A stretch of DNA of 64,000 nucleotides. Origin: Circinella umbellata (Eukaryota > Mucoromycota > Mucoromycetes > Mucorales > Lichtheimiaceae). The notes beneath the pieces are model-generated. The model did no database searches, was not told the origin of the DNA, and saw nothing but the letters and a program-made list of their open reading frames with translations. A program made the position numbers and the translations under genes. The stretch covers positions 62,001-126,000 of the forward strand of contig JAIWNF010000024.1 in assembly GCA_025093555.1 (NCBI GenBank), given 5' to 3'. Shown in pieces: positions 37,009 to 50,317 of this stretch (position 1 is the first letter of the stretch; each line of letters opens with the position of its first letter).

Positions 37009-37689
37009 TTAATGGTAATGGGTATGGTGTTCTTCAGATGGCGTATAAGCAGGTGGTGGAGAGTGGCAGCAACAACTATTTGTCATGGTGGTTGTTGTTG
37101 CCGCTAATGGCTTACACACAGAAGAAGAGGATGATACATATGCAGAATCATCATTGAACACTTCTTTTGCCGGTGGTGCCGATGGACCTGGTTGATCATT
37201 TTCTATTTGTGGAATGGGCGAAGATGATACAATAATTTCCAATTTGTTATAAATGGAATCGCTATCGTCGTTGTTGGTTCGAATAGATGACGACGATAAT
37301 AATGAATCAGGATTTATAGGAGGAGTGGAAATAAGGTGGGCGGCTGGTGGAAGTTGTGGCGGTGATGGTGGCGGCACAATAACAATAGCGGGTGCATCAC
37401 CATTCTGATTATTGTTATTTGTTTCCTTGTTTAAAATAAGTTGCTGGTGTCTTTTTCTCCGTCTTCTTCTTTGCCTATACTGTCTCCAATTCCAATAAAC
37501 ACAAATCCCAGCACCTAATGCAAAAGGAACTACCAAACCACCTGCTAATGATAAAATAACAACTAAGGCACGTAAATGTTGTTCATTAGAACGTATTTTA
37601 ATTACTAATCCTTCTTCATTTCCAATAACAACCCGTATAAATTGTATATATATTGTTGTAATTATTAGAACACCATAGTTGTAGTGCAT
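37009..37689 (-). CDS. single-pass membrane protein with PPxY cytoplasmic tail
   Basis: One open frame of 226 residues. The N-terminus has a hydrophobic stretch (LIITTIYIQFI) that may act as signal peptide. A second one at ~43-68 (LVVILSLAGGLVVPFALGAG) is a clear membrane helix, followed by a strongly basic QYRQRRRRRKR, so the tail should face the cytosol. The tail is Pro/Ser/Asn-rich and ends with SPPPAYTPSEEHHTHYH, which holds a PPAY motif for WW-domain ligases. No family is recognised. The short ectodomain may mean upstream exons were missed, but I saw none. It converges with the phosphatase gene, 253 nt apart. Confidence 0.6.
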   Translation of the reverse strand: MHYNYGVLIITTIYIQFIRVVIGNEEGLVIKIRSNEQHLRALVVILSLAGGLVVPFALGAGICVYWNWRQYRQRRRRRKRHQQLILNKETNNNNQNGDAPAIVIVPPPSPPQLPPAAHLISTPPINPDSLLSSSSIRTNNDDSDSIYNKLEIIVSSSPIPQIENDQPGPSAPPAKEVFNDDSAYVSSSSSVCKPLAATTTTMTNSCCCHSPPPAYTPSEEHHTHYH

Positions 37690-39583
37690 TTGCGATGTTA
37701 ATAAAATATTCGATCTAACATTCGCTTTTGCTCAATAGATAAATAAAACAAAGATTGAAGGGGGGAAAGAAGGGGGAAGAGAATAGAAAAAAGAAAAAAT
37801 ATGTACTGTTTTATGTATAAACAGAATGCAAGAAAAGAAAGAGCAGAAGAGAGAAATCATATGTGTATGTTTCGTTAAGGGGGGTGATGATGGATGGAAA
37901 GTCAAAAAGAAAAAGGAACTCCCCCCTTTTTTATCCATTTGCATGAGCCTTTTGTATTTCACTACCACTTTTAATTATTATTGTTTTATAACAACAAAAA
38001 TAATGCAAACATAAACGTATATTTTAAGATTAATATTTTAATAAGGTAACATCATCACTCATTAGTTTGATTACAGGAGAAAAACAATAGAAAATGAAAA
38101 GAAAGTAAGTTGGCCACCAGATCAAAATCGGACTGCAGGGATCACCATAATTCTTATCATCTCCATATTTTTAATATCATTTCTCATGCGCTATACACAA
38201 AAAAAAGAGCACTGTCTTGTTAGCATAATAATCACATGTAACAATCATAATAGTCGTAATAGAAAAATATCTATCTACTATCTTCTTCTACTATTAAAAG
38301 ACGAATGGTCGTTATAATTAACGTTTTTGGTAATTCATAAAACCCCGACCATATCCTCTTTAGTCTCCTACAAAAAAAAAGTAACATTTGCTAAAAAGTA
38401 AAAACGGTCTCCTTAGTCCCCTATAATTAAAAATTTGCTGTCTACTGATTATTCTCGACAACTGCTTACTGTTGTTAGAAAAGGCACTCGGTCTGAAATT
38501 GTTGTAAATTGTTATTGCTTTTTGGAACAGTGTACTAGGTATGTAATGTGGGGGTAACTGCTGATACACTACGTAGGTACTCTTGGTGATCCATGTAATC
38601 AACATGTTTCTTTCCATATCTCCAGTTCTTTTTTTAACTGCATATTCTTCGATTTTAAAAGACATTATTGTTTAATATATCAAATATATCACAGACTGAT
38701 TTACACATTTTGTCACAAAATTCTATTTTAGCATGTATTATGCGTAACTGCAAAGTGAGACAGGAAGAGGTAGTCTTCTATTAAAAATGAAATCGTGTTA
38801 AGAGCTACGTACAAGACAAAAAAGGCATTGCTCTTTTCTTTAACAACTTAAATATATACTATTACTAACGAGTTCTCAACGGGTAGCCTTCAGTCGAATG
38901 CACTTTAACTAAACAAAAAATAGTGAATTAATGGAAATAGAATTTTTCTGAACAAAGTGATCGATTCGAGCCATCTTATTAATTACTATTACTACTATTT
39001 AATGAATTAACTATAAACAGTTACGTACAACAAACGTTTCACTGCTAATGGGACTCCACTACTCATCGACGCGTTACACTCTATAACTGTCACTTGAATA
39101 AAAGAAATGTTCGTCGTAGGATTGAATTTGAAAACATAAACCGATGACTTTACCTAGATTATTGCTGCTGTCTTTGTTCGACCAATATTTTAAATGACTA
39201 TACATAAGACACAGGATCAAATCTTTCAGCACGTCGGTATTTGCCTTCAATAAGGTGTACTTGGACATGGCCAACTCTATGTTGCTCTCTCCAGAGCAAA
39301 AAATCCAAATAATATATACATGTCTATCAATCTGTCATTATTTACTACCACAGCGCTATCTACCGCCAACATTGTATATCATGAGATACTACTAACACCA
39401 CCACTAGCAACATAAGCTGAACAAACTATAACTGCAGCGAAACCATATGTCGTTAAATGACCCCGAGCGAAGTGAGGCAGGAAAAGATTAATACTTTATA
39501 TATAATCTTCCTAATTTTATTATCAATAATTACTATTGTACAAGTTTGTATATATAAGATTTGTGGCCGACAAAACTAATTTA
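37690..39583. other. intergenic region, no supported gene
   Basis: About 1.9 kb. A minus-strand open frame of 101 codons (38360-38665) has no family features. It ends near two similar stretches (AGGRGACTAARGAG-like at 38352-38370 and 38406-38425, minus strand) whose meaning is unclear. The right end is the 3' flank of the RING/SPRY gene. Confidence 0.5.
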
Positions 39584-42500
39584 TTAATTAATGACTGGTG
39601 ATTTGATACTATCAGGTAAACTGACACGATCTTCAATGCCTGCACGACATAATGGACTATAGTAGTAATTTAAGGAATTATAGTTAGTATTGGAAATTTG
39701 AAGCAATTGTAAAAACTTGAAAAAGGTAAGAAAAAAGCGCATACCACATGTCAAGTGCATCGGCACAACGCCCACCCCAACCGGTATGCCGACACGGCAA
39801 CAACATCACATTTTTAGGTTCTGAGAAACAAATTGTACAAAGGGGTCCATCCCAATCATAGCTACTATCACTACTGCTACTACTACTGAGTAAGTCTGCT
39901 TCAATTGTTTTTGATAATGTTAAAGATGATCTTGGTATTGATTGAGACTGTGATGGTTGATGTTGTATCGACGTTAGCGTTGTAGAGGTATTATTGCTGA
40001 TTATTGTATTATGAGTGGTTGCTGCTGTCGTCGTTGTTGTGGATGGAGTAAAAGTAGAGCTTGCTGTTGTAGATACAGTGGCCTGAGACTTACACCGTGG
40101 CTTATTACGCTTTTGTACGTATTTAATAACTCTGTTTTTAAAATGCTCATCCAATTTTCCTGCTTCGCTGATACCTTTGTACTTGACTGAAACAGGAGGT
40201 GGATATATCCATGGTCGATCACCAAAATTCAATAGAATATGCTGATGTGTTGTAAGACTTACAGCTGGATAAAGTCCCAAACTACTAGTCGACTTACTAT
40301 TACTTGAATTTCTGCTTCTCGTACTTTTCTTTCTACTGCTATTTTGGCTTGTTCTTTCTTCGAAATGTTGTTTACTATTATCGTCATCATTGCTATTAAA
40401 TGAAGGTGGAGGTGGAAGCATAGGTGATGCTGCTATGTTTTCATCCTCTTCATCTTGATGTTGTTCGGATGGACGGCGTTGGCGCGTAGGATGTTCAAAT
40501 TCAACAGTTAAACCAAGATCACATCCATTAATAAAAAATGTACAAAGCCCATTATCCAGATCCAAAAAACTTCCCAAAACATCTCCTGCACGACAATGAA
40601 CATTATTATGAGATTGGGGATACACTGCAGATCCATCCGCCTATCATAGTAATAATTATATACAAATATTGAGTTAGTTACCGTGGGTGTTATTTTGTAA
40701 TAATAAATATAAACAAAGCAGCAAAATGATACAGCAAATAAATAAGTTCGTACCCAAACAGCTGTACGATATGTATCAAATGCAAAACCATTCTAAAATA
40801 AATTGCAAAAAAAGAGACATAAGTTAATTTTTATTTACATTTTCATTTTAGTAACAAAAAAAAAGGAATATACATACACAGTCATCACCAACACCATATC
40901 CCTCTTCAGGTGTAAATCGACAACGACTTGTGGCCCAGCCCAATTGCATAATACCATTTGTCAATAACATAGTTTCATAATACCATTTTCCCTTTTTAAC
41001 ACAAGCTGTTGCTCTTATAGATTCGAAGTGAGGTCGATCATTACGTAATTCAAGACCATTTCCACCTAGTTTCCAATGAGCTGTAGCATCGAATACGTTC
41101 ATTATGGCTTTTAAATGAGACAGATCCCATGAACAAGCAAGCTAGAAATAAACAAACAAATAAAAATTACAGAAAAAAATACATGGTGTTATTTGTTTGG
41201 TTTCGGCATGAAAAAAATATTATTCACCATTCCTTTTTTTTTCTATCTTACTTCCTGTTCATCATCACCTAGAAAAAAAAAAGCTGTGAATATATAGTAC
41301 ACATACGATATAAAGGTTAATAAAGTGTTAAGTAAGATATAGACTTACTAGTAAATACATTATCTAAAGCCCATCTTGAACAATGCGCTAATTGAACGTA
41401 TCGTGTCCAATCGTCTCGAAGTTTTCCTTCAGGTGGTATAAATCCAGTGTCAAAACTATTAAGATGAGACATGAATTCCGCTCGAGGTGGAGGCGAAGCT
41501 CGTTGTTTAATATGCTGGTCTTCTGATGATAATATCGACGATGCAATTGTTGATGATGCTGAAAACGTTCTTGACATGTTACAATGATTATTTACGTTTT
41601 CATCGTGATAACTGCTTCCTTCTGTCGATGTTGTTTTATCAAAGTGACCATCTAATGACCAGCCGTCGTCAAAGTGATCGCTGTATTTTTCATTATCATT
41701 ATCATCATTGTTGTCTTTGTGTTTTCGGTGAAACAATCGCATTAATTGCATTTTTGTATCACGCCACATGTTTTCTAAGCAGTATTTGACTTTATCGGCC
41801 GCCGGTGGTAATGAAGAAGATTTGTTGGGTGTATTGTTATTGCTACTGCTATGATTTGAAATCATTGGATCCATCATTTCTGGATCACAACTATGAGATA
41901 ATGATGATACAGGTGAATAAGGTGACATGAGAAAAATTCTATGATTGGCATCTTCGCATTCTTGAATCACCGATAATAAAATGGTACGAATATTACACGG
42001 GTGAGCAAGAATTGCTTCTTTGACAGCACCTATATTCCCAAATATATGCATTGTTAATTTTCTTTCTTTATTTTTCTCATATTTATAGTATCTACAGCCT
42101 TAATAAATAGCCATTCAATTACCTGTCAATGCAAATTTTTCCAAAGCAATTAAAGCGAATATTCGAACGCGCAAATCCTCATCGGGATCAGCAAAGAAAT
42201 GTAATAACAGATCACCTACTTCATCCGTCCACAATTCTTGACATAAATCACCTGCAAATTTTTCTGCCAAAAGAGACCATAATGCAGCAGAATTCAACTT
42301 AAGTAACATACTTGGTCCATTGCAGCGTTTCTTTTTTTTCTTTTTTTGTCTGGGTTGTTGTTGACAACTTGTCGAAGAGGATGGTGTTGAATCACGACAT
42401 TGGGAACAAGGTCTTTTCCATTGTTGAATATTCGCAAGTTGTTTTTGATGTTGACGTAAACAACGACGACGACGACCATTTAATTTGGAAATAGCGGTTG

Positions 42501-43102
42501 ATATATTATTATTGTTACTATTGTTATCTGGTGTAATAGGTGCTGCTGTTGTTGTTGCTGTTGTTGCTGAAGGTGTTACCAATAAAGACAATATATTATA
42601 CATGTGATGAGTAGTTTTATTTAATCTGGACAATATGACAGGTGATACAGCTGCCATGGTTTCTCGTGATGGTAATGCTGCGCGATCAATAATGTGGCTA
42701 AGAAACGCCATAGCAACTGGACTTTCTGGATCAAGCGCAGATGTAATGGTTGCTATGAATGCAAGATATCCAGTTCCTAAAAATTGTAATGGTCGTTTTT
42801 ATGTTTAATCCAAGATGCCTTTCAGTCTATAAGAATCTTTATTATAATTTATGTAATTAAAACACTCCTGGCTTTTTACCTTCATAAGCTAACTGAAACA
42901 ATGTATCAAGTGCATGAACCATCCTTCGTTCTCGATCATAAAACTCTTGTGAAGCCCGTCTTTCATTATCATTATTTTCTTGTTGATACTCATGAATGTG
43001 ATTTTGAGCAATTGCAAGAATATGTCGCCATGAACTTTCAACCATACGACTGGTATAATCGAATGATGCTGGATTACTTGCAACCTCCTCTAATACTGGC
43101 AT
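39584..43102 (-). CDS. RING and SPRY domain E3 ubiquitin ligase (RSPRY1-like)
   Basis: Eight exons: 42880-43102, 42123-42776, 41349-42029, 41252-41268 (17 nt), 40878-41141, 40754-40792, 39745-40640 and 39584-39656, 948 codons with all phases consistent. The N-terminal ~290 residues form a helical region with a basic KKKKKKR insert. Residues ~535-800 carry a B30.2/SPRY domain (GKWYYETMLLTNGIMQLGWA, GYGVGDD, GDVLGSFLDL, CTFFING) broken by a long acidic Ser-rich insert. A C3HC4-type RING closes the protein: CTICFSEPKNVMLLPCRH, GRCADAL, then MCPLCRAGI completed across the last intron. Such proteins transfer ubiquitin to substrates chosen by the SPRY fold. RSPRY1 of animals has the same domain order but is shorter (about 576 residues); the extra length here is low-complexity sequence. 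Confidence 0.9.
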
Positions 43103-46100
43103 ATTTTTTTTTCTTTTCTTTCACTGGTGCTTGTATCAACTCCAAAACCGAAAAAAAAATAGCTTTATTTTTCGAGGTGGTGTAACCTTTAGATTTTTTT
43201 TTTTTTTTTTCGCTTGTTGGTCCTCAAAGAAGAATACAAAATTTTCAATCTTGTAATATAATGCTGTATATGTATCCGCTTGTAACGTAGTGTATATTTA
43301 AAAAAGAAGGTTTTTGAAAAAGAGCGAAAAAAAACAGAGAAGTATGATAGAGTTTTCCTCGGTGAGTAGTTTATTTCACCATTCAATGCAACAATAGATC
43401 GTTTTGATTTTCTAAACAATCTGAAAATTGCCCTTGATTCAACTAAAAAAACAAATAAAAAAATGTATAATACATGTTTGAATTTTTCTCTTTCGGGATT
43501 TTGGGGCTTATAAAATTCCTGGGGAATAAACTGAGGGAAGGGGAAAAATACAAGTGCTGTTAAACGGTTTATGAATAACAGTGGATGCCTGACTTGCACC
43601 TATGATACAGGATTTTTCCAAATGATTGACGGGGCCATCTTTCCCATCATGGCGGGGGATATTTTTTCATTTTGGCGTGATTGGCAGGAGGTGAAAATTA
43701 CAATGGCGGTGTAATTTAAGATGTTGGCAGAACTACAAAATTCATATGGCACTTAGGAACTGTAATTTTCATCCTTTCGAAATAATTTCTTTCTAGGAGA
43801 TAATGGTTTCTTTTTACTTTTACGTTGAAATTTTATGATTTATTAAAAAACATAGAAATATGAAAAAAAAACTACATTTTCTCTCCTCCATAAACCACGG
43901 ATGTAAGAACTGTTTGTCGAGTTTTGGCAGAGTGAAATGAAATCGGCTGGGCGTTACATCTATTGGAAGGTCGTTTATGGAATAGTGGGGCCAAAGCTGA
44001 TAGAGAAATCTGTATTAGATTAAAGAGTCTTTTAAAATTAATAAACTTGCTATAATTTTTACTTACTTGATTTTAATGTTTTTTAATGGTATAACTACAT
44101 TTACTTATATCACTTTTTTCCTCTATACTTTTCTTTAATGACATATGTGTCTATCCTTCAAAGCCGATGTAAAAAAAATTCTATCTGCTACAGTTTTCTC
44201 ATATGATTAGGGGTGTTCCATGTAACCAACTTCAACATTATGCAAGAAAAAACTGTGATGGATGGATGAACATTGTAAAGGAAATAGAAAAAGGTGAAGT
44301 ATTGATGAACGGTTTATCACAAACGCAAGGGTGTAAGAGCATGCAACTACCAATTACAGCAATGATAATGGATCTGTTTTTCTTTCGCTATATTTTAATA
44401 AATATATATGCTTCCTTGTTGTTTTTCTTTTGACTATGATAGGATACCAAAAAAAAAATATTTACATATGTATGTATAAAGGATTTTTTTTACTTTGGCA
44501 GCATTTATTTTTCTGATGGAAATACATACTACAGCAAACTTTTACGTGATGTGCTTTTTTAATTGATGGTACTTCATATAATATTACGTGGAGCAACATT
44601 TAATAACTTTTGTATTTATTGTGAAGTATATTTGTAGTTGTTCTTTATGGTTTTTCCTGAGCAAGATTACGTGCGCACCTCATTGTTAGATTTCGGGTAT
44701 AATGATTATAAATATAAAATACATAATTTGGATATTTACGAAATAGTAACTAACTGATATATTTATTTAATGTATAGTTACTACTATAAAGGATGATTTG
44801 GAATAACAATCATTAGCATTTCTTGGACTTAACGAAGAATTCTAATACGTACGGCGATACTGATACTACGGGACTTATAGAATGCCGGTGGTGAACACAG
44901 TCATATTTTGGGTGGCGGCGGATTATGCATTTTGCAAAAGCTGCTATAAATTGGAAAAGTAATTGACCGACAAACCATTGCCATGGAACCATTAATACGC
45001 TCACCCAGTATATTTACCAATGTTCTGTTCCTCGCCATCTATTTACATAAAATATTGATGCATTTTCGTGTCTTATATAATCCATCGGTTATCCACGAAT
45101 GCATTCCAACCCTTTTATGCCTCACCTGATTATATAAATCGCTGCATTTTTTTATGGTTGCACCGCTTCAAATGCCATTGAAGGATAGAAATTTTACAAT
45201 ATTTTCAATAAATACGTCAAGGAATGACACAGGGGAAGTCTGGTTTTATTATTATTGTAGTGATTACAAAAATATGTCCCAAAAAATGAAGTCCACTACT
45301 TCCTTGAAAAAGACGCTTTTTCGTAAACGTATCATTAACTCTACCCAGAGAATTATATATGTGCATCTATATCATAAAATTGTCATATTTTGCTGACGTA
45401 GTATCTTCACAACAATATTTCAATTTTTATCATTCGAATCAATTGCTTATCGGCTCCCATCAGGTACAAGTCGACATTTTTTTGGAACATGATATTGGAA
45501 TTCTCCTTGTTGGAAAAATGTGGGTTGTAGTGATTGTTAAATGATTTTTTTATTATATTTTCCATTGATTCATTGAATTTGACAACTTTGACACCTTTGT
45601 TGGGACGTTGAAGTGATATTATATTTTTTCTGTTAATGTATATATCTACTATCTTTATAATGGTGATATACCAAATGCCAAAAAAAAACTTTTGGTTGAG
45701 AAAAAAAAAACTGTTGCTGTGAATCATTAATCTCTTTTACAATCTGAGAATTTAAAAGAAAATATTGCTGCTCACATATCTCGTACTTTTACGTATTATA
45801 ACCGAACTATTACCAGGAGCGATTGTTTCTGTCCGAATATTCAATGTCGACAAGAGCAAGAACATCATAATATATCTTAAAACTGAGAACAAGTTCTCAA
45901 ATTATAAAACATCATAAAACTCTGCATCGTCTCATTTTCTTCAAGAAAAATTTTGGAGTGTGTGATAAAGGTATTTGTTTATTTATTTATGGTCAGTGCA
46001 TTTTTATTGTTAGCTCACTGTTACATATAGCATGCTTACATATACTTGGTCTTTTTTTTCTCTTCTGTTCCAGACCCGCTTTTTTCATGAGGGTTTTCCT

Positions 46101-46212
46101 CACTTTTTTCTTTATTCTTTTTCTTTACTCTTTTCTTCACTTTTTTTCTTCACTTTTTTTCTTTACTCTTTTTTCACTTGACCACCTCTTCGCTTCTATT
46201 TACAGCACCAAC
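43103..46212. other. gene-poor region, possibly with decayed coding remnants
   Basis: About 3.1 kb. The plus strand at 44820-45050 can be read as short peptide stretches interrupted by stops in one frame, and 45154-45396 holds an 80-codon open frame. Neither matches a family I know. The right end (46070-46200) is a strong CTTTTT-type pyrimidine repeat with an acceptor-like ATTTACAG just before the decayed gene. Confidence 0.4.
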
Positions 46213-46261
46213 ATGAGCAAAAAATCAAATTACTTTAATGAAATTCCATGCGATCAATGGT

Positions 46262-46585
46262 GCATAACTTGAAATTTTCGCCTAAAAAGAGCTGGGACTG
46301 AAAAAAAATTGAAAAGTAGATTGGTAAGGCCAACTTTTTTTTTCCTTTGTTTTTTCTTATTTTTTTCTTTTATACTGAATAATCTGCTAACTCCAAAAAT
46401 AAGACTATTTCTTCTCTGAATCACACATAAAGTTTTTCTACTGTACCTTTAATCTATATTCTCATTTATTTATTTATACATTTATATAAAAGGATGACAA
46501 AGAAAAAAAAAAGGAAAAAAAAAGCTGGCCTTACTAATTTTTTTTTCAGTCCCAGCTCTTTTTAGGCGAAAATTTCAAGTTATGC
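46262..46585. mobile_element. MITE-like inverted-repeat element with 10-bp target duplication
   Basis: The ends are inverted repeats starting GCATAACTTGAAATTTTCGC; about 47 nt are identical, then a ~15-nt indel, then a shared GTAAGGCC block. The element is flanked on both sides by the direct repeat GATCAATGGT (46252-46261 and 46586-46595). It has no coding capacity. Removing it and one repeat rejoins DQW to FAEG in the same frame, so it inserted into an exon. A 9-11-bp duplication is typical of Mutator-type (MULE) elements, which makes that the best guess for the mobilising transposase. Confidence 0.85.
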
Positions 46586-47392
46586 GATCAATGGTTTGCT
46601 GAAGGGGCTATAAAACATTTATGTAAACGAATATTCAGTTGACGATTTCCTCATTTATTTGATCCAAGACATTACCACTGCGTGCCAATCCAGAAGTAAA
46701 AAAATAAATGTCCGTGCTAACGATATATTCTTTGAGGTTTTGGTATGATCTTCCCTTTGTGTAGTTTTTTTAAGGTTCTGATAAAGAAAGAAATACTTAC
46801 TTTTATTATTCTTGCTTGAACAGAGTGCAAAGTCAAAAGCAACCACCCATGGGGTTGAAAATGATCAAGTTAATCGTGGCAATAACAACAGTAGTAGTAG
46901 TAATCAATCAGGTGGACCCGTGATCAACATGCAGAATGCATCAGTTCAGCAATTGATTGGTACGGTTGTTTCATTAACTACATACATTAAGGTAATGAAA
47001 CTTGATAAACTTGAAGCTTGTATTGCGGAGTTAAAATTGTTTCTAAATATGGTTTGGTTTAAATGAATAAATATGCATAGGCTGGTGAAAAGGTAAGCTG
47101 TGCTTTCTATTGTTATTGTTATTGTTATTATGTTATCCACATATCATTCTCTTTATACATCATTTTCTCACACTCCATATTTCCCGAACAATAGAGAGCT
47201 GCATCAAGTAATCATGAAGTTTTGAATAAGGTAAATAAACTTCAAATGATGAAATACAGTTGTATTTCAAAATTATAAACTATTATAACATTAACTTTAT
47301 ATGTTTTACTGGATCAATTTTAGAAAAAAAAGCAGGGAGAGTCGAGGTAAAATTATGATGTATAGACGCATTGAAGCAACGTGGCCTATATA

Positions 47393-48128
47393 CAGTGAGT
47401 ATTCGCTAAACCGGTGCTCGTTAAACCGATATTTCGCTAAACCGGTATCCGGTGAGCTTTCTTAAATATTTACCGTGTTTATAATAGTATTATTCTATCT
47501 TATATCATATAATATCAATCTTTTATTGGTAACATTATTGACACGGCCTTCCTTTAACGTCATCTAGCTCTTCCCTTTGTTTTCATAAAAATTGAAAATA
47601 CACAAATCATTCTTGCCGTCAAAAAAAAAACCTTCTCAACACCTTGTTGATAACAGTGTCTCTTTTTCACCAACTTGACACAGATGCTTTTCTTCTTTCT
47701 TATCTGGGTATGTATGTATTTTTTTTAACTTTGTCACGTACTTGTTTATTACCATTGAGTACTGTATGTAATTATGTTGTTGATACAATTCATTTTTACT
47801 TATTTATTCAACCGCTAAGCATGGTCCATATTTTAAACACACTTTGTTGTAAATTCACTATTAATCCTGTCTCTGGTTAACTATCACTATTTGATGAATA
47901 CGTACTGTACACTAATATCATTTTTATCACTAAAATATTAGCTCATAATGGCATAGATACATTATATCAGCTATCATTTTTTTTTTATCTTATCCGTACA
48001 GCTTAGTTGTTTTTTCAGTATATTCTACATATTAGTACCGGCTGTGTTTCAATTCGTTAAACCGGTAATTCGCTAAACCGGTACAAACCCTCACATATAT
48101 TGAGTACCGGTTTAACGAATACTCACTG
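47393..48128. mobile_element. TA-flanked inverted-repeat element, pogo/Tc1-mariner-like MITE
   Basis: The element begins CAGTGAGTATTCG and ends with the exact complement CGAATACTCACTG, flanked by TA on each side (47391-47392, 48129-48130). Its subterminal zones hold five direct copies of YTCGYTAAACCGRT (47402, 47417, 47433, 48053, 48069) and one inverted copy (48106-48119). It has no transposase ORF. It sits in an intron of the decayed gene, between GTAAAA at 47347 and ATTAG at 48136. TA duplication with CAG..CTG ends is characteristic of pogo/Tigger elements of the Tc1-mariner superfamily. Confidence 0.85.
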
Positions 48129-50317
48129 TACTGACTAAACATTAGTAACAGCGATAACAACAACCATGATGATGATAACGGTGATAAGGTAATTACAGGC
48201 ACATCAGTTGACTATAATTTATTCTGTTTATCTGAGTACCTATAAACTAATATATTTTGACCTTTTTTTAATATTAGATCGAAAAATACCCTTTATCGTC
48301 ATCCTCAGCACCGGTACCAACAGCAACAGCAACAGCAACAGAAGAATCCTCGTCCTCGTCTTCCATAACATCACCCAAACTGGAATTACTCTCTAAATTT
48401 GAAAAAAGTTTGGGAAGAATTCACGGGTTCCAACCCATTCGAGCACTCCCATCGTTATCGGTATGGAATTTAATTATGATTGCTTCAGGTGATGAACATG
48501 TTAATGAACAGCAAGAACTTATAATGGACTATTTTATAGGTTGGAAAGATATGGTATTGTGCAGTGTGGACGTCGTTTTGAATTAGATTATATTCCTCAA
48601 AACGTTTATGATGTAATTCAATTGGAAGATGATGTGGAAAAACTGGATCTTATACTTTATGGTGACTATCTTGTCGATCCCATAACCGATAAAGATTTTG
48701 TAAGTACCAATAAGCTGATAATAATCCCGGTGTATTTTATTTATAAAAATTGCTAATGTTTTCCCATCAACCTCCTCTGTTTTTCTTTTCTTGATAGGGT
48801 ACACCTTTATGTCGATCTTTGGTATTTCCTTCTCAAGCCAACTACCCATCATTATTTTATTCTCCCGAGTTCCACTTTATCCAGTCACTGACTACTGTGT
48901 GACCTGAGTGCACAATCCAACATTGTGTCTGGCATGTTCAGCGTGCTTGGATGACAAATGTTAAATCCAAAGTTGTTGCTTCTGTGGACGAACTGCTGCA
49001 CAAGCAAAAAAATACATTCGCGGCCGTCTACATGACATAATGTGTGAAAATGATATGCCTACCTTTTATCATGATTTCCATTCAATTCTTGATAAAATTG
49101 CAAGAACACAACCAGCATTCCCAACATATTTTCGTCGTCATTGGGTAGATAGTTTGTAAGGCAAGGCTACACTCGATGGGCAGCTTGTTATCAGCCAAAT
49201 GTTTTCACGAACATGCAAACCAATAACTACTGATAGTATCTTAATTGTCGATACTTTGTAAGTTAAGAATAAATAATGAGCAGCAAGAGAGCGGTATATA
49301 CATGCTGCATATAATATATACTAATATTTGCTTTGCTGTTGTTATATGATGAATAGCTCTAAATCCATCCTCTGTAAAGATAAGCCAACACAAATCCAAG
49401 AATCTGAAATGGAATATTCCCACTACGCGTTATGGCCATTCTTGAAATCCATTGCTTTACTCGTATCTGCAACGAACACTGATAATATTACTTACTTTCG
49501 CACTGGCGAAACCGATTTGAAATCCGTGTCAACGCTCAAATCGGATATTAATTATAACGCTGACGGTGTTTTATACTTGAGTGAATCGCACTTGGAACTA
49601 TTATTGGTGGAAGTCTCGCAAGCACATGGCCATTCTGTTGATAAACATAAGCATATGTACGATCATCTTAACGGAGCATACGGTTGTGTTGCTATGCTCA
49701 ACAAAATTATTACAACATACAAATATGGCTTCAAAGAGTTAGTTCAGAATCTCCGTGTTCTGTTTTTACATGCAAGTGGTCGAGGTGAGTATTATTTTTC
49801 ATACATTCATTGATATCGAATACTTTTATTGTAAAGCTTATTTATATGCGTGAATTATAAAATCAATGTGGCGGATATATATAGATGACTGTTTAAGATT
49901 GTGGGTCATGCGCCCGAGTTTGAATGGTACAGTGAAATTCGAACGCGTTCTCAAAGAAGAGTTGGTGATTGATCGTACTCGTGTTTCTCCTATTACAAAC
50001 ATCATCCAGTTCTTATATAAAGTCAAGGTGTGTATAGAATAGTGTCATGTATGAAAAAAGAAGAATTATTTTATATATATTCCGTATTAACTTTTATATT
50101 TGAACTTAGTTACATTATGATGTTGCTGTCAATGCCTCGAACGAATTAAAGAATTCAGATGATCAAAATAGCATGAAAGAAAACAAAGATTCCTTGGTTG
50201 GTTTTCTATCCAATGTGCTGGAATCGCTACCCTTGACCCAACGTCGGAATTATAATTATTATCCATCCAGCAGTACATCTATACCAAAAAGAACATGCAT
50301 GTGGCACAAACTTCCTT

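Noticed and set aside
38360..38665. 101-codon minus-strand open frame as a gene
   Set aside because: There are no domain features or convincing start context. The two similar short stretches near its end were kept only as a remark.
45958..46272. Phe-rich 104-codon frame leading into the decayed gene
   Set aside because: Most of it translates a CTTTTT-type pyrimidine repeat. Only the part from 46213 is coding-like, and its end is created by the inserted element.
47644..47880. 78-codon frame inside the TA-flanked element as a transposase
   Set aside because: It lacks any DDE or helix-turn-helix feature and is mostly hydrophobic; the element appears non-autonomous.
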